A stretch of DNA of 37,065 nt, taken from positions 1-37,065 of the forward strand of contig JAXFQM010000185.1 in assembly GCA_034178965.1 (NCBI GenBank), written 5' to 3'. Source of the DNA: Colimorpha sp034178965. GTDB lineage: Bacteria > Bacteroidota > Bacteroidia > Bacteroidales > P3. Both the position numbers and the translations under genes were made by a program. The notes below the pieces were generated by a model. The model did not search any database. It saw only the letters and a list, made by a program, of their open reading frames with translations, and was not told where the DNA came from. Positions 7,799 to 16,427 of this stretch are shown piece by piece. Position 1 is the stretch's first letter; each line of letters starts with the position of its first letter.

Positions 7799-10189
7799 TT
7801 ATTGATGATGGTCTTCATGACCATCCTCTCCATCTCCATCTCCATATCTATCTCCGTAACCATATCCATACCCGTAACCATATCCATATCCATACCCGTA
7901 TCCGTACCCGTAACCATACCCATAACCATGTTTCCGTATCTTGTATTCATTGAGAATGATGCTCATGTTTTTCAATTTCTCGGTTTTCTTGAAACTATCC
8001 AATTCCATAAGCAACCTGCGGTCGGAGGTCTTTTCGCGAATGACGAAGAACGTGGTGTCTGTTATGCGGTTAGCCGCGATGGCATCGGCTACGATGTCTA
8101 CGGGTACGCTGTCGACGATGATGATGTCATACATGTCGCGAACCTTGTTGATCAGCATATCAAATCGGTGGCTCATCAGCAGTTCGCTAGGGTTGGGAGG
8201 TATGGGCCCATTGTGGATGACGTCGAGTTCGGGGTGTAACTTGTCTTTTTCAATCGTTTCGGATAGGTCGTCGTTGTCTCTGTTGGCCAAAAAGGTTGTG
8301 AGACCTTTCTCAAAACGTTCCTTTATTCCATGCCAATTTTCATGTTTGCGTATGTCTGCGTTTATGAGAAGAGTGCGTTCTTTTGCGAAAGCAAAACTTA
8401 ATGCGAGGTTGTAGGCAACGGTACTTTTGCCATCGCCACTCATGGCACTGGTAAGCATGCACACCTTGCCTTTTCCAGGTGCAATGTTCTCGTTTCCCAT
8501 GAACTTGACGTTGTTGCGCAGAATGCGGAATGTTTCGTTAAAGCGGTCTTTGCCATTCTCGTTGATGATATGTGACATACCATTTTCTACCATCGGAATG
8601 ATGCCGATGACAGGAATGGTGCAATAGTTTTCCACGTCTCTCACGCTGCGCACCCGCACGTCGAATATGTTTATTAGCAAGATAATGGTAATTGGGATGA
8701 GCAAGGCAATGAGAGCTGCCAAACTGTAAGTGCGTGCAGGAACAGGTGACACTTTGCTGCCGCTGGCGTAATCGATGACGCGAGTGTCGGCATCGGTGAT
8801 GTTTTGCTTTAAGGCATTCTCTTCTCGTTTATTAAGTAGATAGAGGTATAGTTCTTCTTTGATGCTTTGCTGTCTTGAGAAGTTTTGCATCTCGCGCCGC
8901 TGCGTGGGCATGACAGAGATGGCGTTGGTGGTGCGAATAGCCTGGTTGCGGTATTCGCGCATGCGTATCTCTTTGCTTTCGATGAAGTTTTTGATAGTTT
9001 GTAAGATGGTGCTGCGCATGGTGCGCAGTTGGGCATCTATGTCTTTTACTATGGGATTGTTAACGCTGCTATTCTCAACGTACATGTCGCGCTGTTCAAC
9101 CTTGCTGTTATAGGTGTTTATCATGCTCTCTACACCACTGTTACCGATATTGATGTTTGGGATTATGTCCCCAGCCTTGAGGTAGATTACCTTGTTCAGC
9201 AAATCCTGCGCCACATTGATTTCAACCTCTTCGTTTAATAGGGCATCGTGGTATTGGTTTTTGCTGGAAATGTTGTTGGTGTTTTGGTCGGCAATGTCGG
9301 TGATGCCATTATCTTTCATATAGGTTTCCATTTCCCCCTCCACATCGCTCAATTCTACTGATATGATATCCAAACGTTCTTGAATGAATTTTGCCGTGTT
9401 TTCGGTTACCCTATTCTTGTAGGCTATGGTGTGGCTGTTGTAGGTTTCAATCCAAAGGTTGATGAGGTCAATGCCGCGTTGCAGGTTGTTATCGCGAGTA
9501 GAGAGCCTGATGCTACCTGTTTCTTCGTCCACCACGTCTGCGCTCATGCGCCCCATATAGGCAGCGGTGGCCTCTTCGGGGGTCACATAATGGATTTCAA
9601 GTCTTTCGCGCTTCGAGTGACCTACTTGTGGCCGTTTCCTCACCAGCAGCACGCCTTTGTCTGTGACGAGGGTGTCGTTGTATGTCCCTTTCCAAGAGTG
9701 TGGTTCCTCGTTTTTACCCACAATGCTTGTTAGGATAAAGCCATCGGAGCCGCATTCGATGCGGAACTTGCAGGCGGGGTAGTCGTTACCGACGAAATAG
9801 ACGTCAACGGGCGATTTCTCATATAAATCCTCGTCTTGGAAAAGGCCCTCACGAATGTACTTCACATTGAGGTTAAGTCCTTTCACCACATCTGACACCA
9901 CTTGCCGCGAACGGAAGAAATATATTTCTCGCTGTGCATCGCTTGGGGTTCGGAAAGCTTTCATCACATCGTTGTTTACGGGTGTAGTTGGTGAATTGAT
10001 TTGCATGGTTGCGGAGACGGAATACATGTCGGGGCTCTTTTTCAGATATACCCAAGCTACGAGGAGACATACCGCCAATGACAGCACAAACCAATACCAC
10101 GATGAAAGGAATATTTCCACCATGTTAATTAAGGCAAACCGGTTTCTTTTGGAACGCGCTGCGTTATCAATTTGAGATTGTTCTAACAT
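7799..10189 (-). CDS. Wzz/Wzc-like polysaccharide co-polymerase and tyrosine autokinase
   Basis: This 796-residue inner-membrane protein combines a Wzz chain-length domain with a BY-kinase. TM1 is at about 30-49, a long periplasmic coiled region follows, and TM2 is at about 489-509. The cytoplasmic kinase has Walker A SAMSGDGKST (581-590), Walker A' LLINADIR (607-614), the family motif PPNPSELL (664-671) and Walker B IIIVDSVP (689-696). The A' motif has Asn where Asp is usual. The C terminus carries twelve Gly-Tyr pairs (755-778) and one further Tyr at 782, then an Asp/His-rich end. This is the tyrosine cluster that such kinases autophosphorylate to control assembly and chain length. It lies between the Wza and OmpA-like genes. 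No cognate phosphatase gene is visible in the window. Confidence 0.92.
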   Translation of the reverse strand: MLEQSQIDNAARSKRNRFALINMVEIFLSSWYWFVLSLAVCLLVAWVYLKKSPDMYSVSATMQINSPTTPVNNDVMKAFRTPSDAQREIYFFRSRQVVSDVVKGLNLNVKYIREGLFQDEDLYEKSPVDVYFVGNDYPACKFRIECGSDGFILTSIVGKNEEPHSWKGTYNDTLVTDKGVLLVRKRPQVGHSKRERLEIHYVTPEEATAAYMGRMSADVVDEETGSIRLSTRDNNLQRGIDLINLWIETYNSHTIAYKNRVTENTAKFIQERLDIISVELSDVEGEMETYMKDNGITDIADQNTNNISSKNQYHDALLNEEVEINVAQDLLNKVIYLKAGDIIPNINIGNSGVESMINTYNSKVEQRDMYVENSSVNNPIVKDIDAQLRTMRSTILQTIKNFIESKEIRMREYRNQAIRTTNAISVMPTQRREMQNFSRQQSIKEELYLYLLNKREENALKQNITDADTRVIDYASGSKVSPVPARTYSLAALIALLIPITIILLINIFDVRVRSVRDVENYCTIPVIGIIPMVENGMSHIINENGKDRFNETFRILRNNVKFMGNENIAPGKGKVCMLTSAMSGDGKSTVAYNLALSFAFAKERTLLINADIRKHENWHGIKERFEKGLTTFLANRDNDDLSETIEKDKLHPELDVIHNGPIPPNPSELLMSHRFDMLINKVRDMYDIIIVDSVPVDIVADAIAANRITDTTFFVIREKTSDRRLLMELDSFKKTEKLKNMSIILNEYKIRKHGYGYGYGYGYGYGYGYGYGYGYGYGDRYGDGDGEDGHEDHHQ
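7853..7927 (-). repeat. In-frame 6-bp tandem repeat encoding the Gly-Tyr tail of the kinase
   Basis: Twelve consecutive Gly-Tyr dipeptides plus a final Gly are encoded by hexamers that vary mainly at the third position of each codon (GGA/GGT/GGG with TAT/TAC). Some hexamers are organised as an 18-bp higher-order unit visible at about 7855-7891. Because the unit is 6 bp, gain or loss by slippage would change the number of tyrosines without breaking the frame. Confidence 0.9.
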
Positions 10190-10241
10190 GTTGATGACAA
10201 CAAATATCTATTGGTGAAAGGCGAAAGGCACTTAATGTGGG

Positions 10242-11039
10242 TTACTTATTAATCTTGGAAAGGGTGGCGATGGTAACAATGAGCGAGGCGGTGCTTATGG
10301 CGGTGGCAACAATGGAGAAGCGCGATAACCAAAAATCGTAGAGTTTGTTGCTTTGGCGTATGGCGGTGCGGCTGGGATAGACGTAAATCACGTCGTTCTG
10401 TTGCAGGTAGTAGTAGGGCGAGTAAATGAGGTCCGTGGAGAGCAGGTTGACGTAATCCATCTTCAGCGTGCTGTCGCAATCGCGCATGATGAGCACTTTG
10501 TCTCGACGTATGTCTCCGTTTTTGTCTCCTGTCAAGTTGGCCTCTGCGAGCAAGTCAAGCAGTGTGACGTTTTCTTTGTCAAATTCATACACCCCTGTGC
10601 CATTCTCGCCAATTACACTCACTTTAAAGTTTTTTATTTTTACGTGCACGGTAGGCTTTGAGGCTATGCCTTCGCTGTCGATACGGCTCTCAATGTATTC
10701 CTCCAACTCGCGACATGTCTTTCCCAGCACATAGATAGTGTCGAAGATGGGGAAACTAATGTATCCATGGCTGTTCACGCGATAGGTGTTTATGGCGTTG
10801 GCGTCGTCCTCTTCGCTGATGCGTTTGTTAAAGTTCTCTATGAGCTGGGGAACGTGGTGGGCCACGAGAATTTGCAGGTCGTCGCCGCGCTTGATATGTA
10901 GGTCTTCGCGCCGTGGTGCGCCATATTCGTGGGGCGTGGCCACGTCGTTTAGCAGCACAAATTCTTCGGCTGTTCCGCAAGAAACGAACAACAAGGCGCT
11001 GGTAATAAGAAATAATGGTATGAAGATGCTTTTTTTCAT
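10242..11039 (-). CDS. Wza-like polysaccharide export lipoprotein
   Basis: This 265-residue protein has a lipoprotein signal peptide ending LLFVSC, so the mature protein would be acylated on Cys. A polysaccharide export (Wza/BexD/KpsD) domain follows: IKRGDDLQI, then VNSHGYISFP. A SLBB-like segment (KVSVIGENGTGVYEF, TLLDLLAEA) covers about residues 155-225. The C-terminal hydrophobic helix IVATAISTASLIVTIATL is typical of the shorter Bacteroidetes Wza proteins. It would form the outer-membrane part of the export channel with the Wzc-like kinase encoded 52 bp downstream. The start at 11039 gives a complete signal peptide. Confidence 0.9.
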   Translation of the reverse strand: MKKSIFIPLFLITSALLFVSCGTAEEFVLLNDVATPHEYGAPRREDLHIKRGDDLQILVAHHVPQLIENFNKRISEEDDANAINTYRVNSHGYISFPIFDTIYVLGKTCRELEEYIESRIDSEGIASKPTVHVKIKNFKVSVIGENGTGVYEFDKENVTLLDLLAEANLTGDKNGDIRRDKVLIMRDCDSTLKMDYVNLLSTDLIYSPYYYLQQNDVIYVYPSRTAIRQSNKLYDFWLSRFSIVATAISTASLIVTIATLSKINK

Positions 11040-11248
11040 GGTGCTGATATTGGCAGGTTATTGAGATGGGAGCAGTAAGGGGGATTCGTATCCTCGATTC
11101 CTTTTTTGTTACATGTAAGTTTGTAAATTAGGCCTTTGTAGTGTTGTTTTTTGAGAAGTAGGATAAGTCTGGATGTCAGTTTTCCCGAAGCCTTGGTTCT
11201 TGCATGTGCATGCCACATGAGGGCCTGTTTGGGTGCGTTGCAGGGCGG
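11040..11248. other. 209-bp spacer between the DUF1573 and Wza genes
   Basis: No coding region with support is visible. No match to the Bacteroidetes -7 element was found on the minus strand, so transcription may simply read through. A small inverted repeat, CATGTG (11203-11208) with CACATG (11214-11219), is the only symmetry noticed. This spacer separates the synthase-like gene block from the Wza/Wzc-like block. Confidence 0.4.
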
Positions 11249-11758
11249 TTAGTCCACACTGTAGCCTTTTTGGCTGTATTTGCCGTCCACGAAGGAGTTC
11301 TTCGTCTTTACCTTTTTCTCAAAACTCTCCTCGTAATCGGGAATATAATCGGCTGGCGGCACCACGTTGAGGTCGAATTTGAGTTCCAGCACACCGTTGG
11401 GTTTCACGTTGCCGAAGATGCGGATGGTGTGTTGCACATAGCCGATATTCTTGCTGCCGTCGAATTGGAAGTGCAAAACGGTGCTGTCGCCTGGAGGCAG
11501 TATGTTACGCACTTTGGATTTTTCCTTGCTGTCCATTTTGATGCAGCCGCAGGAGGGTTGCACGTCGGTGGCGATGAAAGGCTGGTCGCCCACGTTCACT
11601 ATCTTGTAGAGCAAGTCCATCTTTTCGTCCATCACGATGGGAAAATAATGGCGCGAGGGGTCTTCAACCCATATCTCGGTGGGGCCTACCTTGTGATGGC
11701 AGCCGTCAAGCGCAAACAAGGATATTGCCAGTGCAACGAAGAAAAAGTTTTTTTTCAT
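11249..11758 (-). CDS. DUF1573 lipoprotein
   Basis: This 169-residue protein has a lipoprotein-like signal ending LFALDGC, so it is probably lipidated. The rest matches the DUF1573 pattern, an Ig/ASPM-SPD-2-Hydin-like beta-sandwich. It has FIATDVQPSCGC at about residues 61-72, followed by LPPGDSTVLHFQFD. DUF1573 proteins are very common in Bacteroidetes envelopes but have no settled biochemical role. Its start codon overlaps the stop of the DUF4838 gene by 4 bp, so the two are almost certainly co-translated. Presence in this operon suggests an accessory role in handling or exporting the polymer, which is inference. The C-terminal tail is charged and lacks a known motif. Confidence 0.85.
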   Translation of the reverse strand: MKKNFFFVALAISLFALDGCHHKVGPTEIWVEDPSRHYFPIVMDEKMDLLYKIVNVGDQPFIATDVQPSCGCIKMDSKEKSKVRNILPPGDSTVLHFQFDGSKNIGYVQHTIRIFGNVKPNGVLELKFDLNVVPPADYIPDYEESFEKKVKTKNSFVDGKYSQKGYSVD

Positions 11759-13533
11759 TTTGAAAGAAGTTGTATTTCGTCAATGGCTATCTTGCGACCT
11801 GTTTTGACGAGGTAAAGTTCGATAGGCTTGTCACCATCCATGCTGCTGACGTCCAGTTCCACCTCCAGTCGTTCATTTTTCTTGTCCAAGTTAATTTCGG
11901 GGTCTGCAGACACTTTCTTGTTGCCTTGGCGCGCTGTCACATTGGCCTTACTTATCCGCCAAGGCTGCGATACCAGCAAGCCCACGCGCAGCGTTACAGG
12001 GGCAACGTTTGTTGCTGGCAGGGTGAGGTGCAGTTTCTCTCCGCTAAAGAACATCCAAGAGGTGTGGTAGTCCATAGGAATGCCCCAAAAACCGTCTGTG
12101 AGCGTTTCCAATGGAAGGGCTCCCTCGTCCAGTGGACTGTCGGTCGTTATTTTCTTGTTCCCAATCAAGTTGTTTGCCGCCATGTGCCACGATTTGTGTT
12201 GCGACACGTAATCGATGTATTCGTCCAAGTTCCCGTTGGCTTCGCGGTAGTTTGTCATGCCATCCAAATTGGCATGGCCTTTTAGGTTTGCAATGTAATC
12301 GCCTTTCTTTGTTACAAGCCGAGCGTCGTTTGTTAGGCGCATCAACTCCAGCCGGGTGAAATTGAGTCCAGTAAGCAGGTAGTTCAAGCGGGAGTGTTCT
12401 GCGGAACTCATGTTTTTATTATTATAGGCGGCTTCTAAGTCGTCCACAAATTGTAAGAACTTATCCTTGTCCAAGTAGTGTTTTGTGGCGTATCCAATGC
12501 CCTCGTATAGTTCCAATCTGTTTGTTGCTGCCTCAAGTGAGAGGTAATATTTTTCTATTTTGCTTCCCACCTTGGGGTAATAGAAAGACAAAAATTGTCG
12601 GACAATGTCGTTCACGTCTTGCGTGGCGTCCACCATCAGCTTTGCCAACGCCCATGTTTGCATGTTGTCGAAAGTCGAATAATCGTAGCCGCTGCCGTTA
12701 AAAATAACGCCCTCCACGCCGTGCTCGCGGTATAAGAGCAATCTGTTTTGCAGGATATGCAGGCAAGGGAAAGGGGTGAGGTAGTCGTCGAAATTGCGGC
12801 AATAGTCCCAAATATACACATGTTTTGTCTTCTGTCTCCATTGTTTCAGCAAGTCGACGAAAGCTGTGCCTTGGGGCGAGAATTCAATGCCACGTGCCAA
12901 AGGCAGGTTGATGGCGCTGATGATAACGCCCATGTTTGGCGGAAGGTCCTCGGTGGGCATGTTGGCGGTGGTAAGATAGTAAGAGGTGAAGAACAGGTGT
13001 TTGGGAAAGCGTTGCGCCAACTTTTGGATAAAGTCGGTCACTGCGGGGGTGGCATTTTTTTCCGTGTTGCCTTTGGCGCGACACAAACCGCAGGTGCAGA
13101 CGCCGAGGTCGTCGTTTGGCATGATGACGAATCGGTTACTTTCCTTATCTCCGTAGTTGTCCATGATGTAGTTCTCCACGTATTCCAGCAATTTGGGCGA
13201 AGAGAAGCAAAATTGTTCGAAATTGCGTTCCCCATCAACCTTGGCGAACACCCCCCTCGCAGGCTCTTTTGGTAGCACTTTCTTCAAGTTGTGCCCCCAT
13301 ATTCCCCAATCGTTGTCAAGGCTTCCCAATCCCATGTTGGCCGAGAAATCTTGATGGTAGTTACCAAAACTGTATACGGTGCGATAGGAGAAGTCGGCTC
13401 CTACGGTGTCAATTTTTTCGGCATTCCATGGCAATGGAATCAGTGCTCTCTTGTTGGCGCAACTGTGCTGGTTCCAACTTATTCCAGCCAGGAACGTCAC
13501 GAACAACATGATGGTAGAAAGTTTCGTCATCAT
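11755..13533 (-). CDS. DUF4838 protein, glycoside-hydrolase-like, secreted
   Basis: This 592-residue exported protein has an N-terminal hydrophobic signal (LSTIMLFVTFLAGIS). The central region, about 100-400, matches DUF4838, a family thought to adopt a glycosidase-like TIM barrel. Landmarks are FVIMPNDDLGVCTCGLC (136-151), VYIWDYCRNFDDYL and GVEGVIFNGSGYDYSTFDN. The C-terminal 150 residues look like a beta-sandwich. It overlaps the DUF1573 gene by 4 bp and follows the TPR/barrel gene after 8 bp. In synthase-dependent exopolysaccharide systems a periplasmic hydrolase or deacetylase (PgaB, BcsZ, AlgL) accompanies the synthase and pore, and this protein occupies that place. Catalytic residues are not established, so activity is inferred. 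Confidence 0.75.
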   Translation of the reverse strand: MMTKLSTIMLFVTFLAGISWNQHSCANKRALIPLPWNAEKIDTVGADFSYRTVYSFGNYHQDFSANMGLGSLDNDWGIWGHNLKKVLPKEPARGVFAKVDGERNFEQFCFSSPKLLEYVENYIMDNYGDKESNRFVIMPNDDLGVCTCGLCRAKGNTEKNATPAVTDFIQKLAQRFPKHLFFTSYYLTTANMPTEDLPPNMGVIISAINLPLARGIEFSPQGTAFVDLLKQWRQKTKHVYIWDYCRNFDDYLTPFPCLHILQNRLLLYREHGVEGVIFNGSGYDYSTFDNMQTWALAKLMVDATQDVNDIVRQFLSFYYPKVGSKIEKYYLSLEAATNRLELYEGIGYATKHYLDKDKFLQFVDDLEAAYNNKNMSSAEHSRLNYLLTGLNFTRLELMRLTNDARLVTKKGDYIANLKGHANLDGMTNYREANGNLDEYIDYVSQHKSWHMAANNLIGNKKITTDSPLDEGALPLETLTDGFWGIPMDYHTSWMFFSGEKLHLTLPATNVAPVTLRVGLLVSQPWRISKANVTARQGNKKVSADPEINLDKKNERLEVELDVSSMDGDKPIELYLVKTGRKIAIDEIQLLSK

Positions 13534-13541
13534 AATGAATG

Positions 13542-16427
13542 TTAAAACCGTAAATTAAGTTGCAAAAGCAAATTGAACAGGTTGATGTAGGAGGTGACGA
13601 CATTCGCCTTGGTGATTTCGGTGTTGACGTCGGTTTGTGTGAAGAATGTTTGCCACGAGCCCATCAATGTAACGTTCAGGTTTTGTGTGATAAGGTGACT
13701 ACATCCCAGGCCAACGCTGGTGTTCATGTGGTTAAAGTCGCCGCCAACGCCAAAATCCAGCACTTGTGCCTCTGGTGCGGTTCCTGCCGCGGCTTGCGCT
13801 ATAAGCATTGTTGACTTAACTTCTAAGGGATAATAGCGGCCTTGCAGTGAGGCGTTGAAGCAGAGTTTTTGGTGCAACAGTAAATCCAACCTGCCGTTCA
13901 ATAGGAATGGGTAGAGGTCTTTCGAAACCCCAGCGCCAACGTTCCACAAGTTTGTCTTCTCTGTTGTCCAGCCCTCGTAGTCTTCGTAGGTAGTTATTAT
14001 TCGCCGGTATCCGACATGCATTTCCACGGTATAGTCGTTTTTGGCTTCCCGTGTTCCCGTGAGGTTCAGTTGCCATTGGGGGAAATATCGGCTTGCCCAT
14101 CCGCCAGAAAGGGTGCTGACGAAGTTTTTCTTCCAAGTATGCTCCCAGGAGCCAAGAAGTTGTACTCCCGTTCCTCCGCTTGCGAAGTAACTGTAGTACA
14201 ATGTTGATTCTTCTTTTCCGTCTCGTCCAGCATAGTTCACTCCGCCGCCATATACGTTGTTTCCATCCTTCTGTGAATATGTCATGCCCGCCACGCCCAT
14301 TAGGTTGCTTTTGTTACCGAAACTTGAGCGCTGGTAATACATTTGCAAGTTCCTGTCGAATGAACGGTAGAGCAGATCGTTATTACGGCGCGTCGCTTCG
14401 TCGCGTTCCATGTCGGATGGCGTGTAATGCCGTTGGAAAAGGGAGGCGGAGTCGTATATGCGCAATTTCTCGTAAGCAAGTCCTTTGTCGTAAAGCAGAG
14501 TCTTGTTCAGTGGGTCGAAGAACAGGGCGCTGTCCAACACAGCCAGGGCTTGGCGCGCGTGGCTCGTGTTCATGTAGGCCTGTGCGCGCAGGTCGGCTGT
14601 GGTGGAGAATGCGTTCACCACGGCGGGGTTCATCGGCAGGGTGTCCATCAAGTTCTTCAAAAGATAGGAAGCGGAAACATAGTCGCCGTTTTCGTTGTAC
14701 ACGGCTATTTTCTTCAGTTCAATGTCAACGTCGTTGGGATAGAGACGGTGCGCCAGCCTCACCGTGCGCAAGAACTCCTCGTCGCGGTGCAGCATGCCGC
14801 AGGTGGTCATTTGAAACATCAGTCCTACTTTGCTATTGGGATTTACGGCCAGCAGTTGCTTGGTCACTCCATAGGCTTTTTTTACAGCCCCTATTTCGAT
14901 GAGAGTCTTGATGTACGGAGTTGCCAGTTCTTCATATGCGGAATGGATGTCGAACAGGTCTTGGTTTTCCTCGAGCGTTGCCAATGCCTTGTCGTTCAGT
15001 CCACTGGCTGCCAGCATTTCTGCCTTGCGAATCACATAGGTTGTGTCGCCCACCCAGCCTGGGCCGGCTTTTTCCAGCAACGCTAAAGCGTCAGTGTAGC
15101 GTTCCAACTTGTTTAGACAAGTGAATTTCCGGTTGATGGCGCTGCTCAAATTCTCCGTGGAGGTATCGTTGTCAATGATGAAGTTGAGCAAGGGAAGTGC
15201 CTCTTCATACTGTCCAACGTTCATGAGGTTGACGGCTTCGTGCATGTAGTTGTAACTTATCTCGCTCATCACGTCGTCGTTGTCGGGTGCTATTTCATGC
15301 GCTTGTTTCAGTATCGTCATGGCCTTGCTGTGGTAGCCCATGCGCCTATACACCACGTATTCCATATAGAGGAGCCTTACGTCGTCGGGGTGTCGTTTCA
15401 AGCTTTCCTTGATGTAGAATAAAGCGTCTTCGTTGTATTCGCGCGTGTAAGAGATGTTGGTAAGATATTTCAGAGCGTCGGGGTTCTTGGTGCTTTCATA
15501 TAGGCGCGCTTGTTGCATGTAGGGTTCGTTGTTTGCCGCGTTGCGTGCTGCCTCTTCTTCTAAGTACTTTTTTATATTGCCCAGCCCCGCGCCGTAGGCG
15601 CGTTCATAGTCTCTCACAAAGCTGAGCGCTTCGCTATAGCGGTGCAGATCTTGCAAGATGCTGATTTTCTTCTTGGCCAAGATTGCGTTGCCGCGCAATC
15701 TAAAGATACCTTCTTCCGCCACGGACAGAGCGGCGGCCTTGTTGCCTTGGCGTATGTATATGTTGCAGAGGTCTATATAGTACTGTGGATTGCCGGGCAC
15801 TGCATCTATCAGCGAACGCAACGACTTCACTGCGCTTTCGTCGTTCTGCTGTTTGCCGGCCTTCATGTAGTTTTCCTCCACACGGTTCCTGTATTTTTGA
15901 CGCACCAGTGTATCGTTGGGAAAAATATCCATGAGACGCTTCAGTTGCCTGTCTGCTTCCACGTCGTTGCCTTGCAAACGGTAAAGGCTTGCTTTTTTGT
16001 ACCACAGTTCTCGGCTGTAAGGCTCGCTTTCCAGCAACTCGTTCACGTAGCAGATGGCACTGCTGTAGTTGCCAGTGACTTCTTCCACGGTGACGAGCAT
16101 GTACCTTGCCTTGTCATTTCCTTCAAACAACTGTAGGGCTCGGATGAGGAAGTAGCGGGCGTTGTCGTACATCTTTAGGTGCAGGTAGTATTCGCCCATC
16201 AACTCGTTCATCTGCGTGGAAGAGGGGTATTCTTTGATGCCCTTGTCCAATAGTTGTTTGCCGCGGTCCCACTCATATTGCTTGAAGTAGGCGCGGATTT
16301 CATTTTCGTACTGCGCCACAGTCTTTGGCGGCAATGCTGGCCAAGCGGACGCATTGGAGGCGGCGCAAATAAATAATAATAATAGCGTTGTGATGGCTAT
16401 GTGTAAGGTGTGTGCTTGTCGTTTCAT
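13542..16427 (-). CDS. TPR-repeat outer-membrane protein with C-terminal beta-barrel (PgaA/BcsC-like architecture)
   Basis: This 961-residue protein has a signal peptide (ITTLLLLFICAASNASA). About 600 residues of tandem TPR helices follow, with W/Y/A/P patterns such as ALQLFEGNDKARYML and KRHPDDVRLLYMEYVV. A final ~270-residue segment of alternating strands resembles a YaiO-like outer-membrane barrel (GVAGMTYSQKDG, TLYYSYFASGG) and ends in the terminal Phe expected for Bam-inserted proteins. This periplasmic TPR plus barrel layout is that of the secretion pores PgaA, BcsC and AlgK/AlgE. It overlaps the GT2 synthase gene by 4 bp. The layout and neighbours support a polymer pore, although no direct homology to PgaA can be claimed by eye. 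Confidence 0.82.
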   Translation of the reverse strand: MKRQAHTLHIAITTLLLLFICAASNASAWPALPPKTVAQYENEIRAYFKQYEWDRGKQLLDKGIKEYPSSTQMNELMGEYYLHLKMYDNARYFLIRALQLFEGNDKARYMLVTVEEVTGNYSSAICYVNELLESEPYSRELWYKKASLYRLQGNDVEADRQLKRLMDIFPNDTLVRQKYRNRVEENYMKAGKQQNDESAVKSLRSLIDAVPGNPQYYIDLCNIYIRQGNKAAALSVAEEGIFRLRGNAILAKKKISILQDLHRYSEALSFVRDYERAYGAGLGNIKKYLEEEAARNAANNEPYMQQARLYESTKNPDALKYLTNISYTREYNEDALFYIKESLKRHPDDVRLLYMEYVVYRRMGYHSKAMTILKQAHEIAPDNDDVMSEISYNYMHEAVNLMNVGQYEEALPLLNFIIDNDTSTENLSSAINRKFTCLNKLERYTDALALLEKAGPGWVGDTTYVIRKAEMLAASGLNDKALATLEENQDLFDIHSAYEELATPYIKTLIEIGAVKKAYGVTKQLLAVNPNSKVGLMFQMTTCGMLHRDEEFLRTVRLAHRLYPNDVDIELKKIAVYNENGDYVSASYLLKNLMDTLPMNPAVVNAFSTTADLRAQAYMNTSHARQALAVLDSALFFDPLNKTLLYDKGLAYEKLRIYDSASLFQRHYTPSDMERDEATRRNNDLLYRSFDRNLQMYYQRSSFGNKSNLMGVAGMTYSQKDGNNVYGGGVNYAGRDGKEESTLYYSYFASGGTGVQLLGSWEHTWKKNFVSTLSGGWASRYFPQWQLNLTGTREAKNDYTVEMHVGYRRIITTYEDYEGWTTEKTNLWNVGAGVSKDLYPFLLNGRLDLLLHQKLCFNASLQGRYYPLEVKSTMLIAQAAAGTAPEAQVLDFGVGGDFNHMNTSVGLGCSHLITQNLNVTLMGSWQTFFTQTDVNTEITKANVVTSYINLFNLLLQLNLRF

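Noticed and set aside
7853..7927. Possible CRISPR array or satellite
   Set aside because: The repeats are 6-bp, contiguous, without spacers and in frame within a real gene.
7802..8239. Plus-strand open frame opposite the Tyr-Gly tail
   Set aside because: Its Ile/Ser/Val repeats are the antisense reading of the Gly-Tyr and Gly-Asp codons; there is no start signal or family feature.
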